Source: an uncultured Endomicrobiia bacterium (GTDB lineage: Bacteria > Elusimicrobiota > Endomicrobiia > DTEH01). Taken from it: a stretch of DNA of 34,409 nucleotides. The DNA is taken from the NCBI GenBank assembly GCA_937928765.1, contig CALFVX010000015.1:1-34409 (forward strand), read 5' to 3'. Position numbers and translations under genes: made by a program. Below the pieces are notes generated by a model. The model saw only the letters and a list, made by a program, of their open reading frames with translations, was not told the origin of the DNA and did not search any database. This document shows positions 16,401 to 24,205 of this stretch, piece by piece (position 1 is the stretch's first letter; each line of letters opens with the position of its first letter).

Positions 16401-16892
16401 AATAATTTTATCTATCTCATCTTGTGTTTTATTTTCTAAGATACTACTTGAAATCTCTCCTTCTAAACATCCAGAAAGTGCAATTAAATCATTACTGTAT
16501 CCTTTAAGCCAACTTTTTTTAACTTTACCTTTGCCTGCAATTAAATTCTCAACATATGCTTTGGACAAAAGTTTCATCAAATTTTGATACCCATTAAAAT
16601 TTTTAGCTAACAAAGTAAGATGAAAACTTTTCCTATTATCCTTTTTTTCATCTTCAGGGTCAATGTATATTTCACATCCTATAATAGGTTTTAAACCTAC
16701 CTCAGAACACGCACGATAAAATTCTATTGCTGCAAACATATTACCATGATCAGTAACTGCAATTGATGACATACTATATTGTTTTGCTAATTTAAATAAT
16801 TCTGATGGATTACCTTTATTGTCATAAATCCTACATGCACCATCTAACAATGAATATTCTGTGTGTAAATGTAAATGAACAAATTCTTTCAT
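13422..16892 (-). CDS. dnaE: DNA polymerase III alpha subunit
   Basis: A 1156-residue replicative polymerase. An N-terminal PHP domain (HLHLHTEYSLLDG from residue 6), the polymerase catalytic region with PDLDIDFAD (about 396-404), GPGRGSGAGS, the helix-hairpin-helix region, and a C-terminal OB domain (VEVVGMIENIKKF, about 985-1000) are in the expected order. Length is typical of DnaE1. The start ATG is followed directly by the conserved PHP motif, so it is secure. Its 3' end overlaps comEC. Confidence 0.97.
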   Translation of the reverse strand: MKEFVHLHLHTEYSLLDGACRIYDNKGNPSELFKLAKQYSMSSIAVTDHGNMFAAIEFYRACSEVGLKPIIGCEIYIDPEDEKKDNRKSFHLTLLAKNFNGYQNLMKLLSKAYVENLIAGKGKVKKSWLKGYSNDLIALSGCLEGEISSSILENKTQDEIDKIIEVYIDAFGIENFYIELMDNNLEDQKKVLPKLVEIAKRHKLKLVATNDLHYVKEKDAKLQEILLCIGTRTTLNDPDRLKFATEEFYLKSPQQMVEIFKDYPEAIKNTVYISEQCNLVIDFGKIHLPEIPLPDGETADSLLSKLCKEGLKKRYQHITLEVSNRLEYELEVIRQKGFSSYFLIVYDFINYARKNKIPVGPGRGSGAGSIVSYCLGITDLDPIKYQLLFERFLNPARKTLPDLDIDFADYGRDKVIDYVREKYGFNNVVQIITFNTLKIKNAIRDIVRVMGLPVSLADKISKLIPNADMSVEEAINEVKDIRDLYESDNNVRQVLDYAKEVVGRKRHTGIHASGVIISKGDITNFTPLYRRSKDESITTQYYDEILADLGLLKVDFLGLKTLSVIEETVNLIRKNYNIEIEIDKIPLDDKKTFKLLQEGKTTGVFQLESAGMQDLLRKLRPTVFEDIIACIALYRPGPIRSGLVNEFVERKHNRKEIKYDHPLLKDVLKETYGVLVYQEQVMKIAQVIGNFTPEEADDLRKAVAKKVPEEIMKMQTKFLEGAKKGKIDLNVAKKIYQQILNFGGYGFNKSHAAAYALTSYRCAYLKTHYPAEYMISLINAELRTGATVKSSQSEEGRNYRKFLLEVENIGFNLLPPSLNFSDVYFNKEDEKSIRYGLVGIKNVGLAAAEFIVKLREKTGKFKSFEDFISRTETREVNKRVIEALILSGAMDCFFDKENVSLEDKCVLRKKFLNKLENIQKIKYENHQLLFLESEDKIEKENVDKFTEQEIFKYEHMLTEIYWSGHPLEKYIEEIRCVVKNTISDLPEEDLLEVEVVGMIENIKKFTTQSGQPWIKFLLEDLKDEIEVIVYNKVYEETKSFIHKNAIVFVKGKISIRDEKKSIVADEIKLFEKAKEEIYKNKDKVYITISDVGLDDEFIIRLKKTIEKYPGNTKVFFKLMTKNFEEIIIETDYKIFPSNKMLTDLKHIIGEKSYQFE

Positions 16893-16923
16893 AAAATTAA
16901 ACTAAAAAAAATATAAATAATTT

Positions 16924-17799
16924 TTAATAAGGTATACCTGCTGTGCAGGTAAGTTCTCTAAATTCTTTTATAATCCTTTTTGTAACTTCACCAGGTTTTC
17001 CATCGTTTATAATTCTACTGTCAACTTTTACTACAGGTATAACTTCTGCAGCTGTTCCTGTAAGGAAACATTCGTCTGCAGTATATACATGATATATTGT
17101 GAAGACATCCTCTTTTACTTCTAACTTAAATTTTGTTTTAGCAATGTTAATCACGGTATCTCTTGTAATTCCTGGCAAAGCACCAATATATATAGGCGGG
17201 GTAATAAGAACATTGTTTTTTACAATAAATATATTATCTCCTGTACATTCTGCTACATAACCATCTTTGTTAAGCATTATTGCTTCTTCACAACCTGCTT
17301 TTATAGCTTCAATTTTTGCAAAAATGTTATTTAAATAATTAAGTGATTTTATAGCAGGATTCATTGCTGAAGGTAAGTTACGTCTTGTAGAAACAGTAAT
17401 AAGTTCCAATCCGTTCTCATATAACTCTTGTGGATACAAAACAATTTTATCTGTTATAATAATTATGGAAGATGAGGACGGTGGACATTTTCTTGGATCC
17501 AAACCCAAATCTCCTATACCTCTTGTAACTACTACTCTTATATATGCGTCAGACAAATTGTTTATCTTTAATGTTTCAATTATGGCTTTTTCTATTTCCT
17601 GTTTTGAAACAGAAATCTCAAGCATTATTGCTTTTGCAGAATTATAAAGCCTATCTATGTGTTCTCTTAACTTGAAAACTCTACGGTTATAACTTCTAAT
17701 TCCTTCAAAAACACCATCTCCATATAATAAACCATGATCAAATACTGAAATCTTTGCTTCTTCTTTATCATAAAACTTACCATTTATATAAACTTTCAT
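16924..17799 (-). CDS. ilvE: Branched-chain amino acid aminotransferase
   Basis: A 291-residue PLP-dependent class-IV aminotransferase making valine, leucine and isoleucine from their keto acids. Seen: MKVYINGKFY at the start, HGLLYGDGVFEGIR, SLNYLNN with the PLP lysine, ECTGDNIFIV, PGITRDTVI and FLTGTAAEVIPV. The frame extends to a TTG at 17811, but that codon lies inside the GGAGG Shine-Dalgarno (17805-17809), which sits 5 bases before the ATG at 17799; the ATG is the start. It lies between acsV and dnaE, all leftward. D-amino-acid aminotransferase is a less likely alternative. Confidence 0.93.
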   Translation of the reverse strand: MKVYINGKFYDKEEAKISVFDHGLLYGDGVFEGIRSYNRRVFKLREHIDRLYNSAKAIMLEISVSKQEIEKAIIETLKINNLSDAYIRVVVTRGIGDLGLDPRKCPPSSSSIIIITDKIVLYPQELYENGLELITVSTRRNLPSAMNPAIKSLNYLNNIFAKIEAIKAGCEEAIMLNKDGYVAECTGDNIFIVKNNVLITPPIYIGALPGITRDTVINIAKTKFKLEVKEDVFTIYHVYTADECFLTGTAAEVIPVVKVDSRIINDGKPGEVTKRIIKEFRELTCTAGIPY

Positions 17800-17867
17800 T
17801 TTTCCCTCCAAATATTTAATAATTTAAAAATTTTTATATAAAAAAATTTTGTTTTATTACAATATAT

Positions 17868-19793
17868 CTACTTCAAAATTTTTGCTACATTTGGGAATAA
17901 AGAGATATCTGTATGAGGAATAAACAAAGTTGAAGTGTATTCGTTCATATAAATTGGCAAACTTGAAAGATCTACATAAGCCATTTTTTTAGCAACTTCA
18001 TAAACTCGTTCTCTAAAATTTTTAGAAACTAAAAACATCTTTGCAGCAGCTAAAGAAGTATTCCCTGAAATAATAAATTTTTCATTCTCCAAATCTGGCA
18101 GAAGACCTAAAATTTTTGCTTTCTCAATATCTAAGAAACAACCAAATCCACCTGAAATATAAATTTTTTTAATATCTTTAAAAGATAAATTCAAATATTT
18201 CAATAAAGCATAAAGACCATGAAAAATTGCTCCCTTGGACCTTAAGATATTTTGTATATCACTTTCTGTAATTACTATATCTTTATTGTTTGCTGTAAGA
18301 TTTTTTTCTAATACTAAAAATTCATATTCAGAATCGTAGTTCTTTCTTATTCTACTTAATAAAAATTTATTTTCTATATTATTGCTAAATCTTCCAGACC
18401 TATCAATTACACCATTTTTAAAAAGTTCTGCTGTAATAGCAATTAAACCAGAACCACATATACCTAAAGGTTTATTATCGCCTATCACTATGTATTCAAT
18501 CTTATCTTCTTTTATACTAATATCTTCTATAGCACCATAAACTGCTCTAATACCTGATTTTATACCCACACCTTCAAATGCAGGTCCGCAAGAACACGCT
18601 GCCGAGATTAAAAATTCTTTGTTGCCTAAAACAACTTCTCCGTTTGTACCTAAATCTAAAAGCACAGAAATTTCTTCTGATAAATCCATATTTGTTGCTA
18701 CAACACCACCAACTATATCTCCACCCACATACGAAGCAACTAAAGGTAATGAATAAATTGAACCTTTTGGATTGATATTTATTCCAACATCTTTAACATC
18801 TATTGAAGGCAAAAAAGATATTGCAGGTATATAAGGTTGGCGACGAATGTATCCAGGATATATTTTCAAAAATAGATGTATCATTGTAGTGTTTCCAGCA
18901 ATTACTGCTGTGTATATATCACTTAAACTTATATTTTTTTCGGAACAAATAGAATTAACAATTTGATTTATTGTATCAACAATTTTCTGGTTCAATTCTT
19001 CTAAACCATTATCTTTTTCTGCATGCATGATTCTCGTTATTACATCTGCACCATAAACCATTTGTTGGTTAAAAGCAGATTTTGTAATTATTGTTTGAAA
19101 ATTTTCTAAATTTATTAATGAAACAACTACTGTAGTTGTTCCTAAATCAACTGCTATACCATAAAAATTTTTATTCTCTTTATTAGACAATATCTCGATA
19201 ATATTATACTCATCTTTTGAAAAATCGTTTTCATTTAAAACTAAATTTATTTTCCATTCATTATTTCTTATTATCAAAGGTAAATTTTGTAATAGCCAAA
19301 CATTTTTTAAAAAAATATTTTTAATTTTTCTTCCTAGAATAGAAATTTTTAAATTTTCAAAATCTGAGATAGGATTTTGTAAATCTGGTTTGTTTAACTT
19401 AACTTCCATAATTTTTATTACAGGATTTAAATCAAGTTTTTGTTGTTTTATTAAATATTCTAAATCTTCAAATTTAGAATAATAACATGATAAGATTTCT
19501 TCTGATATTATTTTTGTATCTTTTAAAACTTCTATAACAATATCTGTTTCAGGAAATGTTTTGCAGGCAAGAACTATGTTATTTTTTTGTTCTTCTTTAG
19601 AGAGAAACTGTGAAGGAAAAGAAATATATTTGCCTGAAATTATTTTTAATTTACATTTACCACAAACACCTTTACCACCACAGTCAGCATAAATATTTAC
19701 TCCAGAAGAAATTAAAGAAAACAATAAGTTTTTAGTTTTTTCTGCTAAAAATTCTTTATTTTCAGAAATAACCTTAATTTTTATATTGTTCAT
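17868..19793 (-). CDS. acsV: Reductive activator of corrinoid iron-sulfur protein (ferredoxin-ASKHA ATPase)
   Basis: A 641-residue protein of the RACo family, which uses ATP to reduce the inactive Co(II) of corrinoid proteins to Co(I). An N-terminal plant-type [2Fe-2S] domain has ligands C38, C44, C47 and C77 in the expected spacing. After a linker region, the C-terminal DUF4445/ASKHA ATPase domain carries DLGTTT (216-221), VIAGNTTM, LLDLGTNGEVV and ISGGFG. Length fits the family. It directly follows acsC (9-base gap), whose product is the natural partner. RACo-like proteins also serve methyltransferase corrinoid proteins, but the neighbour makes the CoFeSP assignment more likely. Confidence 0.85.
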   Translation of the reverse strand: MNNIKIKVISENKEFLAEKTKNLLFSLISSGVNIYADCGGKGVCGKCKLKIISGKYISFPSQFLSKEEQKNNIVLACKTFPETDIVIEVLKDTKIISEEILSCYYSKFEDLEYLIKQQKLDLNPVIKIMEVKLNKPDLQNPISDFENLKISILGRKIKNIFLKNVWLLQNLPLIIRNNEWKINLVLNENDFSKDEYNIIEILSNKENKNFYGIAVDLGTTTVVVSLINLENFQTIITKSAFNQQMVYGADVITRIMHAEKDNGLEELNQKIVDTINQIVNSICSEKNISLSDIYTAVIAGNTTMIHLFLKIYPGYIRRQPYIPAISFLPSIDVKDVGININPKGSIYSLPLVASYVGGDIVGGVVATNMDLSEEISVLLDLGTNGEVVLGNKEFLISAACSCGPAFEGVGIKSGIRAVYGAIEDISIKEDKIEYIVIGDNKPLGICGSGLIAITAELFKNGVIDRSGRFSNNIENKFLLSRIRKNYDSEYEFLVLEKNLTANNKDIVITESDIQNILRSKGAIFHGLYALLKYLNLSFKDIKKIYISGGFGCFLDIEKAKILGLLPDLENEKFIISGNTSLAAAKMFLVSKNFRERVYEVAKKMAYVDLSSLPIYMNEYTSTLFIPHTDISLFPNVAKILK

Positions 19794-19802
19794 TTAAAAA
19801 AT

Positions 19803-21140
19803 TTAATTATTAAAATCCCATATTGACTTTAAAAATTTCGGTATTAAAGAAGCTTCCTTAGGACCAACTATTATTTGCCAACCAGGTAAAAGATTACTCA
19901 GCTTTTCACTCATAATAGCTACATACCCTGGAATAATCAATTTTCTATGATTAATTTTTTCTTCAATATTACATTTCCTAATTGAATCAACAATTTTCTC
20001 AGCATTAAATTTTTCTGCAGCCCATGCAGTAAGAACAGAAAGTCCGTCTGTGTCAACTATTAAAAGCCATGATGGTATTTTGGAATTTAAAATCTCAGGT
20101 TCTACAGAATAATATGTTAAAGAAAAATTTGTTGTAACTAATAATGGAGATTTTTCTGTAGTTTCACCACCAATTTTATAAAGTTTTGGTTCTACAGTAG
20201 TAGGTTTTTGTGGATCTGTATAAATATTTAATCTTAAAGTAATCAAAGACAGATGTATATCTGGTTCCACTCTATCTACAACGACAATACTTCCGTATTT
20301 TAAAATTCCAGCAGTAGCATAAGCTAAAAGTTCTTCTTCTTGTTTTTGTTCAATTAATAAAATCGTCGGATACCCTAAAGGACGAAAATTTTTTTTAATT
20401 GCTAAACGTCTTATTTGTGTCAAATATTCTATAGTTTGTATATAACTTCTAATAGGAATATTTATTATTAGTTCTCTATATTCATACTGCTGAACAATTA
20501 AATTTATAATTTCTATAATCTCTTTGAGAGTTTCTCCACCAACTATTAATGGAACATTATTACTTTTTGCTAACAAAACAAATTTTTCAATATTTCTTTT
20601 ATCTTTAACTATACCTATTAAACTTAACCTGCGAATTTTTGTCAACTCTTCTAAAACATCTGGATTTTCACATATAAAGCCTAAAGTTGTATCTGGTTTT
20701 ATCTGTTTTAGAATATCATTTATTCTATCAATATTATCTTGTTCAGATTTTAATAAAAGAAGTTCTGTTTTATATCTTTCTCCTATACGAACAAATTCTA
20801 ATTTATAAAATTTTTCTATATTTATAGAAATAATTTTATCATCAAAAGTATCTTTTATTAAAACTCCTAACAAACACGGATTGTAAAAACTTCTTTCATG
20901 ACGAAACAACACTGTTTCACCACCAATTTTATATTTATTATCTATTGTTATAGTTCTTATTGGTGGTTCAGATGCTTCAGCTATAATTTTTTTTGTTTCT
21001 AAAGATATATAAGGACATTTATCTAATGAAACTTTTTTTGCAGCTAAAGCCATTGCAAAAGACAAACATGTTGGAAAACCACATTTTTTACAGTTTGTTT
21101 TTGGTAATAATTTGTATATTTCTAAACCTGTTAATGCCAT
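19803..21140 (-). CDS. acsC: Corrinoid iron-sulfur protein large subunit (acetyl-CoA synthase complex gamma)
   Basis: A 445-residue protein matching the CoFeSP large subunit, which carries a methyl group on cobalt from methyltetrahydrofolate to acetyl-CoA synthase. The N-terminal [4Fe-4S] domain has C17, C20, C25 and C42. A TIM-barrel domain follows (about 90-320), then the C-terminal cobamide-binding domain (VDTDGLSVLTAWAAEKF, IIPGYVA, and GWQIIVGP). Full length. RBS GGAG lies 7 bases before the ATG. The small subunit (acsD), acetyl-CoA synthase and CO dehydrogenase are not in the window. It follows a 350-base gap and is the first gene of the acsC-acsV pair. Confidence 0.92.
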   Translation of the reverse strand: MALTGLEIYKLLPKTNCKKCGFPTCLSFAMALAAKKVSLDKCPYISLETKKIIAEASEPPIRTITIDNKYKIGGETVLFRHERSFYNPCLLGVLIKDTFDDKIISINIEKFYKLEFVRIGERYKTELLLLKSEQDNIDRINDILKQIKPDTTLGFICENPDVLEELTKIRRLSLIGIVKDKRNIEKFVLLAKSNNVPLIVGGETLKEIIEIINLIVQQYEYRELIINIPIRSYIQTIEYLTQIRRLAIKKNFRPLGYPTILLIEQKQEEELLAYATAGILKYGSIVVVDRVEPDIHLSLITLRLNIYTDPQKPTTVEPKLYKIGGETTEKSPLLVTTNFSLTYYSVEPEILNSKIPSWLLIVDTDGLSVLTAWAAEKFNAEKIVDSIRKCNIEEKINHRKLIIPGYVAIMSEKLSNLLPGWQIIVGPKEASLIPKFLKSIWDFNN

Positions 21141-21492
21141 AGAAATTCTCCATATGTGGTAAAATTGTCAATTTTAAATAAAAAAACTAAAACTTTATCC
21201 TTTATTTTTATATTTACTAAAATTAATTTTGTCTCTTTTAATGAAATAAATTTTTTATTTATAAAACCAAATATTTGCCTTTTATAATAAACGATTTTTG
21301 TAATATAGTTAAATCAAAATTTTCTTTATAATTTTCAATATATTTTTAATAAAATAGAAGAAAAAATAGCTGTTAAAAATAAATATATTATTCAAAGAAA
21401 CAAATAGAAATATATTTTTGATAAAATTTACAAAAAAGAATAATTCACTTCAAGATTTGAAGAAATTTATAAATGGTAAGATATGAAATAAT
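21141..21492. other. Long AT-rich gap before acsC
   Basis: About 350 bases with no coding frame I can support. It must hold the acsC promoter and leader. I find no clear -35/-10 pair that stands out from the AT-rich background, and no cobalamin or other riboswitch core. Near the tRNA end lies a hairpin followed by a T run (21432-21462). Confidence 0.5.
21432..21462 (-). terminator. Possible terminator after tRNA-Gln
   Basis: Minus strand: six-base-pair stem CTTCAA/TTGAAG with a three-base loop (21448-21462), then about ten bases, then TTTTTT (21432-21437). The stem is AT-rich and the T run is not adjacent, so this is a weak candidate for ending the tRNA-Gln transcript. Confidence 0.35.
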
Positions 21493-21564
21493 CTCCGGGG
21501 CGTGGACTCGAACCACGACTAAAGGATCCAAAGTCCCTTGTGCTACCAATTACACCACCCCGGA
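21493..21564 (-). tRNA. tRNA-Gln (anticodon TTG)
   Basis: Cloverleaf with acceptor TCCGGGG/CCCCGGA, D stem GTGT/GCAC (one G-U), anticodon stem AGGGA/TCCTT around loop CTTTGGA (anticodon TTG), four-base variable loop and T arm CGTGG-TTCGAGT-CCACG. Discriminator G (21493) fits tRNA-Gln; CCA is not encoded. Its 5' end is only six bases after the stop of the upstream citrate-synthase-like gene. Confidence 0.95.
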
Positions 21565-21570
21565 AAAATT

Positions 21571-22959
21571 TTATTTTTTATATTTATTATATACTTCTGG
21601 CAAATATGTTTTTACTAAATCCCACATTTCTTCGTCTGAAATGTCGCTTACTCTATAATAAACATTATATTGTTCATCGATCCATTCTTTAATTTTTAAT
21701 ATCCCAGTATGATCTTTTGGCAACCATTCCTCCTCTGGTATTTTAAGTTTTGTATTTACCCAGTAAGCTATGCCTGCAATACCTGATTTGTCAGAAATAC
21801 CAACCTCTGGTTTTTTACCTAAAATTTTTTCCGTATTAAAAATATTATAAATCTCTTCATATTTTAACAATCCGTCAGCATGAATACCAGCACGTGTTTT
21901 TGCAAAATTTTCTCCTACGAAAGGCTGGTTTGAAGGAATTCTGTATCCTATTTTTTCTCTGAAATATTGAGCAATTTTTGTTATTGAAGATAAATCCATA
22001 GAGTTGGTTTCACCTCTTAAAGCTACATATTCTATACATAAAGCTTCAATAGGTGTATTACCAGTTCTTTCTCCTATCCCTAATAAAGAACCGTTTGCTG
22101 CTGAACATCCATACAACCACGCAGTTGTAGCATTTACAACACCAAAATAAAAATCGTTATGTCCATGCCATTCAAGGCATTCTGAAGGAACCCCAGCTAA
22201 CCTTGTCAAACCGTATATTATTCCAGGAACACTTCTTGGCAAAGAAGCTCCTGGATATGTTACACCATAGCCAAGTGTGTCACAAGCACGAATTTTTACT
22301 GGGATTTTAGCTTCATGTGACAATTTCATCAATTGTCTTGCAAAAGGTACTACAAAACCATAAAAATCTGCTCTTGTAATATCTTCAAAATGTACCCTCG
22401 GAACTATACCCATCTCTAAAGCTTTTTCTACAATTTTAAGGTACTGAGTCATCGCTTGACTTCGTTTCATTTTCAATTTATAAAAAATATGATAATCAGA
22501 AACAGAAGCAAGTATACCTGTTTCTTTAATTCCCATTTGTTTTACAAGTTCGAAATCTTTTTCATTTGCTCTTATCCATGAGGTTATCTCAGGATATTTC
22601 AAACCTAAATTTCTACATCCTTCAAGTGCTTTTTTATCTTTTTCTGTATATATAAAAAATTCAGTATATTTTATAACTCCATTAGGTCCGGATAGTTCTG
22701 ACATAAGTTTATATAAATCAACAATTTGTTCTACAGTAAAATTTCCAAACCCTTGTTGACCATCACGAAATGTAGTATCAGTTATCCAAATTTCTTCAGC
22801 AGGATTCATTGGTACTAACCTGTGGTTAAAAGGAATTTTAGGAACTTCATCATAAGAAAAAATATCTCTGTAAAGATTTGGTTCTTCTACATCTTGTAGT
22901 TCGTATCTGTATTCATCTTGTTCAAGAGTTCTTCTGTGTTTATTAAATCTTAGTACCAT
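21571..22959 (-). CDS. Probable Re-citrate synthase (isopropylmalate/homocitrate synthase family)
   Basis: A 462-residue HMGL/DRE-TIM enzyme that condenses acetyl-CoA with a 2-oxo acid. Seen: ITDTTFRDGQQ (59-69, catalytic Arg and metal Asp), VRVHFEDITRAD-like segment, RACDTLGYGV, WHGHNDF (metal histidines), GIGERTGN and TRAGIHADG. It lacks the C-terminal LeuA regulatory domain. The N-terminal extension (about 55 residues with EEPNLYRDIF) and the wording of these blocks resemble Re-citrate synthases of anaerobes more than LeuA or NifV. That would make citrate from oxaloacetate where no Si-type GltA is used. Assignment rests on remembered family patterns; homocitrate or isopropylmalate synthase remain possible. 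No leu gene is adjacent. RBS AGAGGA precedes the ATG. Confidence 0.72.
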   Translation of the reverse strand: MVLRFNKHRRTLEQDEYRYELQDVEEPNLYRDIFSYDEVPKIPFNHRLVPMNPAEEIWITDTTFRDGQQGFGNFTVEQIVDLYKLMSELSGPNGVIKYTEFFIYTEKDKKALEGCRNLGLKYPEITSWIRANEKDFELVKQMGIKETGILASVSDYHIFYKLKMKRSQAMTQYLKIVEKALEMGIVPRVHFEDITRADFYGFVVPFARQLMKLSHEAKIPVKIRACDTLGYGVTYPGASLPRSVPGIIYGLTRLAGVPSECLEWHGHNDFYFGVVNATTAWLYGCSAANGSLLGIGERTGNTPIEALCIEYVALRGETNSMDLSSITKIAQYFREKIGYRIPSNQPFVGENFAKTRAGIHADGLLKYEEIYNIFNTEKILGKKPEVGISDKSGIAGIAYWVNTKLKIPEEEWLPKDHTGILKIKEWIDEQYNVYYRVSDISDEEMWDLVKTYLPEVYNKYKK

Positions 22960-23016
22960 ATCTTTTAATCCTCTTTAAATTTTTATTTTTTGTTTAATTT
23001 CTTTACAAATTAATTC

Positions 23017-23033
23017 TGTCAATGAGATGTCAA
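23017..23033 (-). promoter_or_regulatory. Two TTGACA boxes upstream of the Re-citrate-synthase-like gene
   Basis: Minus strand: perfect -35 hexamers TTGACA at 23028-23033 and 23017-23022, 11 bases apart. Neither has a good TATAAT at 16-18 bp, so the -10 is uncertain. They lie in a 175-base gap after moxR, about 55-75 bases before the gene start. Confidence 0.3.
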
Positions 23034-23134
23034 GTAAATTTTTTTATTATACAAATATAACTTTTATTTTTCAAGATATAAAATTTTATTTAATACAAAT
23101 TCAAAGCTTTTATTAAATATTTTATAGTTAATCT

Positions 23135-24133
23135 TTATGGCACCTCTATATTGTTTAAGATTTGTTTAATAACATCATCTGAACTCATTTCTTCTGCTTC
23201 TGCTTCATAGGTGAGTATAATTCTATGACGTAAAACATCATACGCAACTGATTTAATATCATCTGGCACAACATAACCTCTGTGATTTAAAAATGCAGAA
23301 CATTTTGCTGCTAAAACTAAATATATAGAAGCACGAGGTGATGCACCATACATTATAAACTGTTTTATTTCTTTAAGATTATAATTTTCAGGTTCTCTTG
23401 TAGCAAAAATTATATCTAAAATATAATCTTTTAGTTTTTCGTCAATGTAAATCTCATCAATTATTTTTCTTGTTTTCAAAATATCATTTGGAGAAATTAT
23501 CGGTCTTAAATTAGAAAATTTATCCTCTAAAGTTTCTGGTGTTAATTCTAAAATACTTTTTTCTTCATCTTTGTCTGGATAAGAAATTTTTATTTTAAAC
23601 ATAAATCTGTCCACTTGAGCTTCTGGCAATGGATAAGTACCTTCTTGTTCAATAGGATTTTGTGTGGCCAAAACTAAAAATGGTTCTTCAAGTTTATAAC
23701 TCTGTTCTCCAATAGTTACTTGTTTTTCCTGCATTGCTTCAAGTAAAGCAGATTGTGTTTTAGCAGGAGCACGATTAATTTCATCTGCTAAAATAATATT
23801 TGCAAAAATTGGACCTTTTTTTACTACAAATTGTGTTGTTTGAGGATTATAAACTAAAGTGCCAATAATATCTGCTGGCAATAAATCAGGCGTAAATTGT
23901 ATCCTTTGAAATTTTGTTTGAATACATTTTGAGATTGTTTTAATAATTAAAGTTTTAGCCAAGCCAGGCACACCTTCTATCAAAATATGTCCATTACTTA
24001 ACAAACCTATAAAAATTCTATCTATCACATAATCCTGTCCTACAATTATTTTATGAATTTCATTTTTTAAATCTTGTATAAAAACAGATTCTTTTTTAAT
24101 TTTTTCATTTAATTCACGAATTGTTTTATCCAT
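23135..24133 (-). CDS. MoxR-family AAA+ ATPase
   Basis: A 332-residue MoxR ATPase, a chaperone-like protein usually working with VWA-domain proteins in cofactor insertion or envelope stress. Walker A GVPGLAKT (54-61), Walker B with LADEINRAP, the following KTQSALLEAMQE, ATQNPIEQEGTYPLPEAQ and the arginine-containing EAQVDRF are all canonical. Length normal. The usual downstream DUF58 and VWA genes are absent from the window: a 175-base gap and a citrate-synthase-like gene follow. It lies 72 bases after the GNAT gene. Confidence 0.92.
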   Translation of the reverse strand: MDKTIRELNEKIKKESVFIQDLKNEIHKIIVGQDYVIDRIFIGLLSNGHILIEGVPGLAKTLIIKTISKCIQTKFQRIQFTPDLLPADIIGTLVYNPQTTQFVVKKGPIFANIILADEINRAPAKTQSALLEAMQEKQVTIGEQSYKLEEPFLVLATQNPIEQEGTYPLPEAQVDRFMFKIKISYPDKDEEKSILELTPETLEDKFSNLRPIISPNDILKTRKIIDEIYIDEKLKDYILDIIFATREPENYNLKEIKQFIMYGASPRASIYLVLAAKCSAFLNHRGYVVPDDIKSVAYDVLRHRIILTYEAEAEEMSSDDVIKQILNNIEVP

Positions 24134-24205
24134 AAGATTTATCCCCTTTAAATAAAGGTTTGATAAAAATGAAAAGATAAAAATTTTGAAGAATGATATT
24201 ATAAA

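Noticed and set aside
21141-21492. A cobalamin riboswitch in front of acsC
   Set aside because: Searched by eye because the product binds a corrinoid; none of the conserved B12-box-like or multi-stem features is seen and the region is nearly all A and T.
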